Of a DNA stretch of 64,000 bases, positions 26,187 to 34,595 are shown one piece after another (position 1 is the stretch's first letter; every line of letters begins with the position of its first letter). The notes beneath the pieces were generated by a model. That model worked only from the letters and a program-made list of their open reading frames with translations, was not told the DNA's origin and did not search any database. The stretch comes from Micromonospora noduli (GTDB lineage Bacteria; Actinomycetota; Actinomycetes; Mycobacteriales; Micromonosporaceae): assembly GCF_003264365.1 (NCBI RefSeq), contig NZ_PYAK01000010.1:1-64000 (forward strand), written 5' to 3'. Position numbers and translations under genes: made by a program.

Positions 26187-27176
26187 TCAGCTTTCGACCA
26201 GCTCGGGGCGGGGGTGGAAGGTGCGGCGGTAGGTGGACGGGGCCACGCCGATGCGTTGGTGGAGTTGCTGGCGCAGGGCGGCGGTGGTGCCGAAACCACA
26301 GCGGTGGGCGATCTGGTCGACGGTGAGGTCGGTCGTCTCCAGCAGCAGTCTCGCGTGGTCGGTGCGCTGTTGCAGCAGCCACTGGGCCGGGCTCAGGCCG
26401 GTCTCTGACCGGAAGCGTCGGGTGAAGGTACGCACGCTCATCCGCGCCTGCTCGGCCAGGTCGCGCAGCGCGATCGGTTCGTGCAGCCGCTGCCGCGCCC
26501 ACTCCCGGGCTCCCGCCGTGCTGGTGTCGGTCGCCTTCGGCACCGGCTGCTCGATGTACTGCGCCTGACCGCCGTCGCGCCACGGTGGCATCACGCAGCG
26601 GCGGGCCGCCCGGTTGGCCACCTCGCTGCCATGGTCGAGGCGGATGACGTGCAGGCAGAGGTCGATGCCGGCGGCGACTCCGGCCGAGGTGAGCACCCGG
26701 TCGTCGGCGATGAAGAGCACACCCGGATCGAGGTCCACCCGGTCGTGCAGGCGGCGGAACCGCTCGGCGTACGCCCAGTGGGTGGTCGCCCGCCGTCCGT
26801 CGAGGAGCCCGGCGGCGGCGAGCACGAACGCCCCGGTGCAGATGGACATGATCCGTGCGCCCCGCTCGTACGCCGCGCGCAGCGCCTCGGTCACCTCCGG
26901 CTCGACGGTGCCCGCTGTCAACGCGGTGCCGTCGTGGATGCCCGGGACGATCACGGTTTCCGCTGTGTCGAGCAGCTCCAGACCGTGGTCGGGCATCACC
27001 TGAAAGCCGGCGGTGCTGCGCACCGGCCGCCCGCCCGGGGTGCACACCCGGACGTCGTAGAAGGGTGTCCCGTCGGCGGCCCGGGCCGTGCTGAAGACCT
27101 GGGACGGGGTGCCCAGGTCCAGGCCGACCACCTGGTGCAGGGCGAGTACGGCGATCCGGTGCGGGCCAGTGCTCAT
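26187..27176 (-). CDS. GlxA-type AraC family regulator with DJ-1/PfpI domain
   Basis: A 329-residue regulator. Residues 5-180 form a class-I glutamine amidotransferase-like (DJ-1/PfpI) sensor domain with the elbow Cys in SICTGAFVLAAAGLLDGRRA and the following His in THWAYAERF. Residues 225-320 carry two AraC HTHs: ALRDLAEQARMSVRTFTRRF and VDQIAHRCGFGTTAALRQQL. ATG 27176 is used; a Met six codons earlier overlaps an AATAAT box that may be the -10. It is divergent from the MFS gene with 70 bases between the starts and so probably controls it; the effector is unknown. Confidence 0.9.
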   Translation of the reverse strand: MSTGPHRIAVLALHQVVGLDLGTPSQVFSTARAADGTPFYDVRVCTPGGRPVRSTAGFQVMPDHGLELLDTAETVIVPGIHDGTALTAGTVEPEVTEALRAAYERGARIMSICTGAFVLAAAGLLDGRRATTHWAYAERFRRLHDRVDLDPGVLFIADDRVLTSAGVAAGIDLCLHVIRLDHGSEVANRAARRCVMPPWRDGGQAQYIEQPVPKATDTSTAGAREWARQRLHEPIALRDLAEQARMSVRTFTRRFRSETGLSPAQWLLQQRTDHARLLLETTDLTVDQIAHRCGFGTTAALRQQLHQRIGVAPSTYRRTFHPRPELVES

Positions 27177-27246
27177 GGCCCGATTATTGCGCATGATGGC
27201 TTTCCGGCCACTCGTCGAGGTGTGTGGCCCGGCTCAGACTGGTCCC

Positions 27247-28551
27247 GTGACCAAGAACCGACGTCTGCATCCCGCCTGGCTGGTCGCCGCCGTCGCCTTC
27301 GTGGCGCTGGTTGGCGCGGCCGGCTTCCGCGCCACCCCGTCGGTGCTGCTGCACCCGCTGCACGAGGAGTTCGACTGGCCGCTGGCCACGATCTCCGCGG
27401 CCGTCTCGGTCAACCTGCTGCTCTACGGGCTCACCGCGCCGTTCGCGGCCGCCCTGATGGACCGGTTCGGCATCCGCCGGGTGGTCTCGGTGGCGTTGCT
27501 GCTGGTCGCCGCGGGCAGCGGGCTGACGGTCTTCATGACCGCCAGCTGGCAGCTCCTGCTCTGCTGGGGTGTGCTGGTGGGGCTGGGCACCGGCTCGATG
27601 GCGCTGGCGTTCGTGGCCACCGTCACCGGCCGTTGGTTCGTCCACCGACGGGGCCTGGTAACCGGAGTGCTGACCGCCGGCGGGGCGGCCGGGCAACTGG
27701 TCTTCCTGCCACTGGTCGCCATCCTGGTACGCGACCACGGCTGGCGTAGCGCCGCACTCGTGGTGGCCGTGGCGGCGCTGGCCGTCGTACCCCTGGTGGT
27801 GTGGCTGCTACGCGAGCACCCGGCGGATCTCGGCCTGCCCGCCTATGGGGCGACCGAGGTCGTCGCGGCGCCGCCGGCGACCGGCGGCGCGGCGACCCGG
27901 GCGCTCGGCGCGCTGGCCACCGCGGCCCGGACCCGACCGTTCTGGCTGCTGGCCGGAGGTTTCGCGATCTGCGGGGCGACCACCAACGGCCTGGTCGGTA
28001 CGCACTTCGTGCCGGCCGCGCACGACCACGGCATGGCCCAGACCACAGCGGCCGGGTTGCTCGCCCTGGTGGGGCTCTTCGACATCGTCGGCACGATCGC
28101 CTCCGGCTGGCTCACCGACCGGGTGGACAGCCGGTTGCTGCTCGGCATGTACTACGCGCTGCGCGGGTTGTCCCTGCTGGTGCTGCCGAGCCTCTTCTCC
28201 GGCACCGCCGAGCCGAGCATGCTGGTGTTCATCGTCTTCTACGGCCTGGACTGGGTGGCCACAGTGCCGCCGACGGTGGCTCTGTGCCGGGAGTACTTCG
28301 GTGGCGCCGGAGCGGTGGTGTTCGGCTGGGTGTTCGCCGCGCACCAGCTCGGCGCGGCGGTCGCCGCAACCGGCGCGGGGCTGGTCCGGGACCGGCTGGG
28401 CGACTACGCGATGGCCTGGTACGTGGCGGGCGCGCTGTCGATCGGCGCGGCCGGACTGTCGTTGCTGCTGCGCCGCCGACCGGGCCGAGGCGTGCCGGAG
28501 GCCGTGCTGGTCGCCGCGACCGCCCCCAGGGCGTGGAGCTTCCGCGGCTGA
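27247..28551 (+). CDS. MFS transporter
   Basis: A 434-residue major facilitator with 12 TM segments. The loop 2-3 signature is DRFGIRRV and the equivalent in the second half is DRVDSRL. N- and C-halves are linked by a cytoplasmic loop near residues 195-225 (LREHPADLGLPAYGATE), which resembles the oxalate/formate-antiporter-like group with its REHP.D.G motif. GTG 27247 follows CAGACT (27235-27240) by six bases, so the mRNA is leaderless. Divergent pairing with the GlxA-type regulator suggests inducible export or uptake of a small molecule. Confidence 0.88.
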   Translation: MTKNRRLHPAWLVAAVAFVALVGAAGFRATPSVLLHPLHEEFDWPLATISAAVSVNLLLYGLTAPFAAALMDRFGIRRVVSVALLLVAAGSGLTVFMTASWQLLLCWGVLVGLGTGSMALAFVATVTGRWFVHRRGLVTGVLTAGGAAGQLVFLPLVAILVRDHGWRSAALVVAVAALAVVPLVVWLLREHPADLGLPAYGATEVVAAPPATGGAATRALGALATAARTRPFWLLAGGFAICGATTNGLVGTHFVPAAHDHGMAQTTAAGLLALVGLFDIVGTIASGWLTDRVDSRLLLGMYYALRGLSLLVLPSLFSGTAEPSMLVFIVFYGLDWVATVPPTVALCREYFGGAGAVVFGWVFAAHQLGAAVAATGAGLVRDRLGDYAMAWYVAGALSIGAAGLSLLLRRRPGRGVPEAVLVAATAPRAWSFRG

Positions 28552-28570
28552 ACAGCGATGCGTCGGCCGG

Positions 28571-29284
28571 TCAGCTCACTGTCCACTGCTGGGCCGGCCG
28601 GCCGTCGCAGGAACGCTGCCGGATGTCATCGCCGGCCTCGACGGCGTCGTCGTCTGCCTGGGCGCACTTGTTGCTGTGCGCGGCGATGAGCAGCACCGCG
28701 CTGGTGCCGGTCCCGCCGAACCGCCACTGCTGGTTGGCCCCACCGTGGCAGGGGAACTGGAGCAACCGCGCGCCGTCGTCCCGACTGCCACCCTCGACGT
28801 CGAGGCACTGCCCGTACGCGGCGTTGGTCAACGTCAGCACGCCCGTGCCGGCCGGGCTGACCACCCACTGCTGCTCCGGGGCGCCGGTGCACACGGCCAA
28901 CTCGGCCTCCGCCTCCTTACCGTCACCGTCGAGCCCCAGGCACAGGCCCGAGGCGGCGCGCAGCACCCGGGGCCCGGTGGGCGGGGCGGCCGGCGTGCTG
29001 GCCGACGGGGTAGGTGACGACTCGGCCGGTGCGGTAGGGCTCGGCTCGCCGGCCGGTTCGCTGGGTTGCGCCGCGCTGGACGGCGTACCGACCGACGCCG
29101 GCACCGACGGCTCGTCGTCACCGTCGAGCAGCCCGGTGGCGAAGACGACCCCCAGGAGTACGCCGACGGCCCCGACCGCCACCGCGACCCGCAGCAACGG
29201 ATCAGCCAGCGGGCCGGAGCGCGGTGCCCGGTGACCGCCGTAGACGGTGCCGGCGGGGTCGGGACGTTCCTCGGGCGCTGACAT
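28571..29284 (-). CDS. membrane-anchored ricin-type beta-trefoil lectin domain protein
   Basis: A 237-residue protein with a short cytoplasmic N-terminus, one TM helix (LLRVAVAVGAVGVLLGVVFA, about residues 31-50), a Pro/Ser/Thr-rich linker of about 55 residues, and a C-terminal beta-trefoil of about 130 residues. The three trefoil lobes carry the QxW motif: EQQWVV, NQQWRF and AQQWTV. Each lobe also has a Cys pair element (LCLGLDGDG, QCLDVEGG, KCAQADDD). Such domains bind galactose, xylan or other sugars outside the cell. ATG 29284 follows GAGGATGG. It converges on the MFS gene. Confidence 0.88.
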   Translation of the reverse strand: MSAPEERPDPAGTVYGGHRAPRSGPLADPLLRVAVAVGAVGVLLGVVFATGLLDGDDEPSVPASVGTPSSAAQPSEPAGEPSPTAPAESSPTPSASTPAAPPTGPRVLRAASGLCLGLDGDGKEAEAELAVCTGAPEQQWVVSPAGTGVLTLTNAAYGQCLDVEGGSRDDGARLLQFPCHGGANQQWRFGGTGTSAVLLIAAHSNKCAQADDDAVEAGDDIRQRSCDGRPAQQWTVS

Positions 29285-29348
29285 ACGCGCCATCCTCGCC
29301 CACGACGTCGCGCCGGAGCCAGCCCGGCGGTGCGGGGGTCGGCGAGGC

Positions 29349-29819
29349 TCAGCGGGTGGGCTGCGGGTCGGTGACGTCGGCCACTGTGGCGTCGAGAGCG
29401 GCGATCGCGGCGTCGGCGTCGATCGCGATGGCGAGACCGCGCTCGCCGGCGCCCAGGGTGATCTCCCGGCCGCGCAGTCGCTCGTCGGCGACCACCGGCC
29501 AGGCCGTGCTCGCGCCGAACGGGGTGATGGTGCCGCGTTCGTAACCGGTGGCGGCCAGGGCGCCCGCCGCGTCCGGCATGGAGAGCCGGTGCACCCCGAG
29601 CAGGGCACGCAGCTTGGGCCAGGAGATGACCCGGTCGCCGGGGGTGAGCACGAACAGGTGATCGTCTTCACCACGGCGAACCACGATCGTCTTGACCACG
29701 TCGGGAACGGCCACACCGCGGACCGCGGCGGCCTCCGCGAGACTGCCGACCGCACCGTGGCTGACCAGCCGATACGGCAGTTGGGCGGCGTCCAGGGCGG
29801 TGATCGCTGGCGATGGCAT
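29349..29819 (-). CDS. YbaK/EbsC family aminoacyl-tRNA deacylase
   Basis: A 156-residue trans-editing domain of the YbaK/ProX type, which hydrolyses mischarged tRNAs such as Cys-tRNA(Pro). Conserved pieces are SLAEAAAVRGVAVPDVVKTI (with the catalytic Lys), LFVLTPGDRVISWPKLRALL, and GYERGTITPFG. ATG 29819 starts the domain. It is upstream of the lectin gene on the same strand with 64 bases between, and divergent from tmsA with 93 bases between. The exact tRNA substrate cannot be told. Confidence 0.88.
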   Translation of the reverse strand: MPSPAITALDAAQLPYRLVSHGAVGSLAEAAAVRGVAVPDVVKTIVVRRGEDDHLFVLTPGDRVISWPKLRALLGVHRLSMPDAAGALAATGYERGTITPFGASTAWPVVADERLRGREITLGAGERGLAIAIDADAAIAALDATVADVTDPQPTR

Positions 29820-29900
29820 GCCCGCCACGGTAGCCGTCGGGCCTGCCACCGGACGGGAAACTGCCACGGCCGACATCCCACGGTTTTCAAACGGCGAGCG

Positions 29901-29906
29901 TAAGGT
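29901..29906 (+). promoter_or_regulatory. -10 box of the tmsAB operon
   Basis: TAAGGT lies six bases before ATG 29913, consistent with a leaderless tmsA message. No convincing -35 is seen. Confidence 0.45.
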
Positions 29907-29912
29907 GATCAC

Positions 29913-31310
29913 ATGCGCGCTGAGCGTGTGGATCAACCGATTGACCATGATCAAGCGGTGGACACGCTGCGGCGGTCGTACGCCGCGGTGCCCACGGGCG
30001 AGCCTGTCCGGCTGGCCAAACGAACCTCCAACCTGTTCCGTCCCCGGTCCGCTCCCCGGACTCCGGGGCTCGACGTGAGTGGCCTGAACGGTGTGCTGTC
30101 GGTCGACCCGGCCGGCCGTACCGCCGACGTGCAGGGCATGTGCACCTACGAGAACCTGGTCGACGCGACGCTGCCGCACGGCCTGATGCCGCTTGTGGTG
30201 CCGCAGTTGCGCACCATCACGCTGGGCGGCGCGGTTACCGGCCTCGGGATCGAGTCGACCTCGTTCCGCAACGGTCTGCCGCACGAGTCCGTCCAGGAGT
30301 TGGACGTGCTCACCGGCTCCGGCGAGATCATCACCGCCCGACCCGACGGCGAGCACGCCGACCTGTTCACCGCGTTCCCCAACTCGCTGGGCAGCCTCGG
30401 GTACGCCACCCGGCTGCGCATCGAGCTGCAACCGGTCGGCCGGTACGTGTCGTTGCGCAACGTCCGGTTCACCCAACTGGAGGCGCTGACCGACGCGATC
30501 GCGGAGGTGACCGCCACCCGGTCCTGGGCCGGCGAGCCGGTGGACGCGATGGACGGGGTGATGTTCAGCCCCGGCGAGGCGTACCTGGTCTTCGCCACGT
30601 TCACCGACGCGGCCGGCCCGCCCAGCGACTACACCGGCCAGGCGATCTACTACCGGTCGCTGCGCCAGCGCACCCGCGACGTGCTCACCGCGTACGACTA
30701 TCTGTGGCGCTGGGACACCGACTGGTTCTGGTGCTCATCGGCGTTCGGTGCGCAGCACCCGGTCGTGCGCAGGCTCTGGCCGGCGCGTTACCGGCGCAGC
30801 GACTTCTACCACCGACTGGTCCGGCTGGAGCACCGCCACCAGGTGGCGTCCCGGATCGACCGGCTGCGCGGGCAACCGGCCCGGGAGCGGGTCGTGCAGG
30901 ACGTGGAGATCCCGCTGGACCGTACGGCCGACTTCCTGCGCTGGTTCGCCGGCGCGGTGGGAATGAACCCGGTGTGGCTGTGTCCGTTGCGACTGCGTGA
31001 ACCGGCGGGGCCCGGTTCGGCGCGGTCCTGGCCGCTGTATCCGCTGCGGCCCGGGCAGGACTACGTCAACATCGGGTTCTGGGGGAGCGTGCCGATCGCG
31101 CCGGGCGCCGCCGACGGCGACGTCAACCGCACGATCGAACGCAGGGTGTCGGAGTCGGGCGGGCACAAGTCGCTCTACTCCGACGCGTACTACGACCGGG
31201 ACGCCTTCGATCGCCTCTACGGCGGCGACACGTGGCGCGCGGTGAAAGACCGCTACGACCCGGACCACCGGCTGACGGGACTGTACGAAAAGGCGGTAGC
31301 ACGAGCATGA
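29913..31310 (+). CDS. tmsA: FAD-dependent 10-methylene fatty-acyl reductase TmsA-like
   Basis: A 465-residue FAD-linked oxidoreductase of the DHCR24-like PCMH family. The FAD domain includes LNGVLSVDPAGRTADVQGMC, LPHGLMPLVVPQLRTITLGG and the diphosphate-binding GLGIESTSFRNG. The C-terminal substrate domain ends DPDHRLTGLYEKAV. In mycobacteria and other actinomycetes, the homologue (TmsA/BfaA) uses a reductant to convert the 10-methylene group made by the adjacent methyltransferase into the 10-methyl branch of tuberculostearic-type acids. The stop overlaps the methyltransferase start by four bases, which strongly supports that role. Leaderless ATG 29913. Confidence 0.85.
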   Translation: MRAERVDQPIDHDQAVDTLRRSYAAVPTGEPVRLAKRTSNLFRPRSAPRTPGLDVSGLNGVLSVDPAGRTADVQGMCTYENLVDATLPHGLMPLVVPQLRTITLGGAVTGLGIESTSFRNGLPHESVQELDVLTGSGEIITARPDGEHADLFTAFPNSLGSLGYATRLRIELQPVGRYVSLRNVRFTQLEALTDAIAEVTATRSWAGEPVDAMDGVMFSPGEAYLVFATFTDAAGPPSDYTGQAIYYRSLRQRTRDVLTAYDYLWRWDTDWFWCSSAFGAQHPVVRRLWPARYRRSDFYHRLVRLEHRHQVASRIDRLRGQPARERVVQDVEIPLDRTADFLRWFAGAVGMNPVWLCPLRLREPAGPGSARSWPLYPLRPGQDYVNIGFWGSVPIAPGAADGDVNRTIERRVSESGGHKSLYSDAYYDRDAFDRLYGGDTWRAVKDRYDPDHRLTGLYEKAVARA

Positions 31311-32650
31311 GCCTGACCGACAGAGATCAGGGGGCGGCGAGCGTCCCCGCCACCCCGCCGGCGGGGGGCCGGCACACGGGTCCGACCGTCGCGGATGTCA
31401 TCCGCGCGGTCACCACTGGGCCGTTGCCGGTGCGGATCACCGGGTACGACGGCAGCGCCGTCGGCCCGTCCGACGCCGGCATCACCCTGGCGATCCATTC
31501 CGAGCGTGGGCTGTCGTACCTGCTCACCGCACCCGGCGACCTGGGCATGGCCCGGGCGTACGTCAGTGGTGACCTGGCGTTGCAGGGCGTGCACCCGGGT
31601 GACCCGTACGAGGCGTTGCGGGTGCTCAAGGACGAGCTGCGGTTACGCCCACCGTCGCTGGCCGAGGGGCTGGCGCTGGTCCGTGGGCTGGGCTGGGAGC
31701 GGCTGATGCCGCCACCGGCACCGCCGCAGGAGGCGCATCCCCGCTGGAAGCGGGTGATGAACGGGCTGCGGCACTCGCGGGTGCGTGACAGCACTGCCAT
31801 CTCGCACCACTACGACGTCTCGAACGCCTTCTACGAGAAGGTGCTCGGCCCGTCGATGACGTACACGTGCGCGGTTTTCCGGTCTCCCGACGACACGCTG
31901 GAACAGGCCCAGGCTGCGAAGTACGACCTGGTTGCCGGCAAGCTGGCGCTGAAGAAGGGGATGCGACTGCTGGATGTCGGGTGCGGCTGGGGTGGCATGG
32001 TGCGCCACGCCGCCCGCGAGTACGGCGTCAAGGCGCTCGGGGTGACCCTGTCGAAGGCGCAGGCGCAGTGGGCGCAGGCCGCGATCGAGCGGGAGGGGTT
32101 GACCGAGCTGGCGGAGGTGCGGTACCTCGACTACCGGGACGCGCCGGCCGAGCAGTTCGACGCCATCTCCTCGATCGGGTTGACCGAGCACATCGGGGTG
32201 CGCAACTACCCGGCCTACTTCGGGTCGCTGCGCAGTCGGCTGCGGCAGGGCGGGCGACTGCTCAACCACTGCATCACCCGCGCGGACAACCGGGCGCCGC
32301 ACCGCTCGGGCGCGTTCATCGACCGGTACGTCTTCCCGGACGGTGAGCTGGCCGGTCCGGGCCGGTTGATCAGTGAGGTGCACGATGCCGGGTTCGAGGT
32401 GCACCACGAGGAGAACCTGCGCCAGCACTACGCGCTGACGTTGGCGGCCTGGTGTCGCAACCTCGTCGACCACTGGGACTTCTGCGTCTCGGAGGTGGGC
32501 GCGGGCACGGCCCGGGTGTGGGGGCTCTACATGGCCGGGTCGCGGATGGCGTTCGAACGCAACGGCATCCAGCTGCACCAGGTGTTGGCCACCCACAACG
32601 GCCCGAACGGCGTGAGCGGCTACCCGCTGCGACCGGACTGGTTGCCCTGA
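31307..32650 (+). CDS. tmsB: SAM-dependent fatty-acyl methyltransferase TmsB-like (cyclopropane synthase family)
   Basis: A 447-residue protein of the cyclopropane-fatty-acid synthase family. The N-terminal 170 residues form the phospholipid-facing domain. The C-terminal SAM domain has SHHYDVSNAFYEKVLGPSMT, LLDVGCGWGGMVRHAA (SAM loop), GVTLSKAQAQWAQ and SIGLTEHIGVRNY, with HCITRAD near the bicarbonate site. TmsB/BfaB enzymes methylate C9-C10 oleoyl chains to the 10-methylene intermediate. Coupling to tmsA (ATGA overlap) distinguishes it from a true cyclopropane synthase. A hairpin 20 bases after the stop ends the operon. Confidence 0.87.
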   Translation: MSLTDRDQGAASVPATPPAGGRHTGPTVADVIRAVTTGPLPVRITGYDGSAVGPSDAGITLAIHSERGLSYLLTAPGDLGMARAYVSGDLALQGVHPGDPYEALRVLKDELRLRPPSLAEGLALVRGLGWERLMPPPAPPQEAHPRWKRVMNGLRHSRVRDSTAISHHYDVSNAFYEKVLGPSMTYTCAVFRSPDDTLEQAQAAKYDLVAGKLALKKGMRLLDVGCGWGGMVRHAAREYGVKALGVTLSKAQAQWAQAAIEREGLTELAEVRYLDYRDAPAEQFDAISSIGLTEHIGVRNYPAYFGSLRSRLRQGGRLLNHCITRADNRAPHRSGAFIDRYVFPDGELAGPGRLISEVHDAGFEVHHEENLRQHYALTLAAWCRNLVDHWDFCVSEVGAGTARVWGLYMAGSRMAFERNGIQLHQVLATHNGPNGVSGYPLRPDWLP

Positions 32651-32670
32651 TCACCTGCTGACCGCCGCCT

Positions 32671-32702
32671 GAAGCCGCGTCGAAAAAAGTCGGCGCGGCT
32701 TC
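32671..32702 (+). terminator. hairpin after tmsB
   Basis: GAAGCCGCG (32671-32679) pairs with CGCGGCTTC (32694-32702) around a 14-base loop containing AAAAAA. Little T follows. Confidence 0.6.
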
Positions 32703-32713
32703 TCGCGAAGCGA

Positions 32714-32740
32714 TTGACAAAGAAGTTTTGTACGTACAAA
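32714..32740 (+). promoter_or_regulatory. promoter and palindromic operator of the ArsR-SRPBCC operon
   Basis: TTGACA (32714-32719) is followed by the 14-bp perfect palindrome TTTGTACGTACAAA (32727-32740), which covers the spacer/-10 region ahead of ATG 32752. It is the obvious binding site for the ArsR-type regulator encoded next. Confidence 0.6.
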
Positions 32741-32751
32741 CTGATTTTGCC

Positions 32752-33309
32752 ATGAGAGATGTCCTGTACCTGGAGCAGATCGAGCAGGCCGAAGTCCTGC
32801 TCAAGCCGCAGCGCGTCGAGGTGCTGCGGCAACTGGCCGAGCCTCGCACCTGCACCGAGGTCGCGGCCCGACTCGACCAGACGCCGCAGCGCGTCTACTA
32901 CCACGTCAAGCAGCTCGTCGCGGCTGGCCTCGTCGAGCTGGTCAACGAACGCAAGGTCCGCGGCATCACCGAAGGCATCTACCAGGCCGCCGCCCGCTCC
33001 TACTGGCTCTCCCCGCGGCTCGTCGGCCGGATCGGCCTGCGCCGGGCCCGCGACGAGCTCAGCCTGGGCTACCTGCTCGACCTGATGGAGGAGGTCCAGG
33101 CCGACATCGCCGGCCTGGACCGGGCGGCACCCGAGCTGCCCTCAATCGGGGTCTCCGGCGAGATCCGGGTGCCGGCCGAGCAGCGCCAGCAGTTCCTGCA
33201 CGACCTGCAAACCGCACTTCAGGACCTGTTCACCCGCTACGGCGGCAGCGAAGGAGATGCCTTCAAGCTGGCCGTCGCCTGCTATCCGAAAGGGAACGAC
33301 AATGAGTGA
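32752..33309 (+). CDS. ArsR-family winged-helix transcriptional regulator
   Basis: A 185-residue regulator. Residues 10-75 form the winged HTH (LLKPQRVEVLRQLAEPRTCT then RLDQTPQRVYYHVKQLVAAG) with wing VNERKVRGITEGIYQ, typical of the HTH_20/ArsR-like group paired with SRPBCC proteins. No Cys metal site is present, so it is not a classic metal sensor. The C-terminal part is helical. A palindrome over its promoter suggests autorepression. The stop lies inside the SRPBCC gene (8-base overlap), so both are co-translated. Confidence 0.88.
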   Translation: MRDVLYLEQIEQAEVLLKPQRVEVLRQLAEPRTCTEVAARLDQTPQRVYYHVKQLVAAGLVELVNERKVRGITEGIYQAAARSYWLSPRLVGRIGLRRARDELSLGYLLDLMEEVQADIAGLDRAAPELPSIGVSGEIRVPAEQRQQFLHDLQTALQDLFTRYGGSEGDAFKLAVACYPKGNDNE

Positions 33310-34171
33310 GCCGATGAAGGTCCAGGTCCGTCTCGCCGCGCCCGTCGGGCGCGTCCGCCAGGCCCTGACCGACCCGGCCGAGCTGCGTCTCTGGCTGGCC
33401 GAGCACGCCGAGGTCGAGCTGCCCCAGCGGTACGAGTTCTGGGGTCGCTACACGCCCGAGGGCGACGCCCCGCACCAGCGGCTGCTGCACGCCGACGACG
33501 ACACGCTGCGCTTCGGCTGGCTGCTCGACGGCGTGGAGACCACCACCGAGTTCCAGTTGACCGCCGAGGGCACCGACAGCACCGTGCTGACGCTGATCCA
33601 GAGCCACTTCGACTTCGCCGAGGCGATGAGCGGCTCCACCATCCGGGGCGTGCTCCAGACGTTCTGGGCGCTGTCCATCGCCAACCTGGCCGCCCACCTG
33701 GAGGGCAAGCCACTGCTGCCGCGCACCGACTTCACCTCCGCCGACATGCGCGGTGAGCTGGTCATCGCCGCCCCCGCCGACAAGGTGTGGGAGTCGCTGA
33801 CCGACTCCGAGCAGGCCAGCGCCTGGTTCGGCTACCCGATCGGCATCGAGCCCTGGGTCGGCGGCCGGTACGCCATGGGCGGCTTCGAGACCGGTTACGC
33901 GGCCAAGGTCGTCGACCTGGAGCCCGGCCGGCGGATGTCGGTCGACTGGGGTCCGACCGGTGTGACGAGCTGGGAGCTGGCCGAGTCCGGTGGCCGGACC
34001 ACGCTGACCTTCGTACAGAGCGGCTTCGACGAGGCCAACCCCCCGTACGGGGCCTGGAGCGGGTCGGTTGCCGGGCTGTCCGAGCTGCGTCGCTTCCACG
34101 AGGTGCCGAACTGGCAGCCGATCTGGATCTCCGAGGAGATCCCCGGCCTGGAGCCCGCGCCGGCCAGCTGA
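33302..34171 (+). CDS. tandem SRPBCC (AHSA1-like) domain protein
   Basis: A 289-residue cytoplasmic protein with two SRPBCC/AHSA1-type folds, about residues 4-145 and 155-275. Repeated elements are VGRVRQALTDPAELRLWLAE and ADKVWESLTDSEQASAWFGY at the start of each, and TVLTLIQSHFDFAEAM and TTLTFVQSGFDEANPP near the ends. The fold makes a hydrophobic ligand cavity. Overlap with the ArsR-type regulator is the standard arrangement for ligand-binding SRPBCC/ArsR operons, but the ligand is unknown. A large inverted repeat follows. Confidence 0.88.
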   Translation: MSEPMKVQVRLAAPVGRVRQALTDPAELRLWLAEHAEVELPQRYEFWGRYTPEGDAPHQRLLHADDDTLRFGWLLDGVETTTEFQLTAEGTDSTVLTLIQSHFDFAEAMSGSTIRGVLQTFWALSIANLAAHLEGKPLLPRTDFTSADMRGELVIAAPADKVWESLTDSEQASAWFGYPIGIEPWVGGRYAMGGFETGYAAKVVDLEPGRRMSVDWGPTGVTSWELAESGGRTTLTFVQSGFDEANPPYGAWSGSVAGLSELRRFHEVPNWQPIWISEEIPGLEPAPAS

Positions 34172-34189
34172 AACTGATCATCTCGCCTT

Positions 34190-34261
34190 GATCGTGCTCG
34201 ATCAGGGATCTAGTGGCCTCGTTCACCCAGGAGGCCACTACATCCTGGATCGAGCACGATC
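34190..34261. terminator. large bidirectional hairpin
   Basis: GATCGTGCTCGATC (34190-34203) matches GATCGAGCACGATC (34248-34261), and inside it TAGTGGCCTC (34211-34220) matches GAGGCCACTA (34231-34240). AGG/CCT extends the outer stem past a one-base bulge. It separates two convergent operons and so probably terminates both. Confidence 0.75.
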
Positions 34262-34277
34262 TTGTGCTGGCGCGGCC

Positions 34278-34595
34278 TCACGCGATGGCGGCGATGTCAC
34301 CATCGTCGAAATAGATTGCCTGATGGAGCCGGCCACCCAGGGCGGCCGCGTACCGTGCCACCACATCCTGACCGGAGATCCTGCCCTGCTCGATCTGGGA
34401 CACCCGGCCCTTGGTCACGCCCATCCGCTCAGCGATCTGCTGCTGGGTGAAGCCGCGAGAGCGTCGCACCTCGGCAAGGCGGTGCCCGACGACCTGCGCG
34501 AGCAGCTCTTCCTTGCCCGCCTCGACAGCCGCCTCGCCGCCGGCACGCTGCACGTAATCCGCTCGGATGTCCGCCCACCGCACGTGACCACTCAC
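34278..34595 (-). CDS. HigA-like XRE antitoxin
   Basis: A 105-residue XRE-family protein. The HTH lies at about residues 35-85 (RLAEVRRSRGFTQQQIAERM, GVTKGRVSQIEQGRIS). The C-terminal HQAIYFDDGDIAAIA resembles the end of antitoxins paired with HigB. GTG 34595 overlaps the toxin stop as GTGA and follows a GAGGGGGGA site. The toxin-first order is that of higBA. It should bind and neutralise the toxin and repress the shared promoter. Confidence 0.85.
   Translation of the reverse strand: MSGHVRWADIRADYVQRAGGEAAVEAGKEELLAQVVGHRLAEVRRSRGFTQQQIAERMGVTKGRVSQIEQGRISGQDVVARYAAALGGRLHQAIYFDDGDIAAIA

Noticed and set aside
29913..32650. True cyclopropane fatty acid synthase locus
   Set aside because: The methyltransferase overlaps a FAD reductase of the TmsA type, which points to 10-methyl acids.
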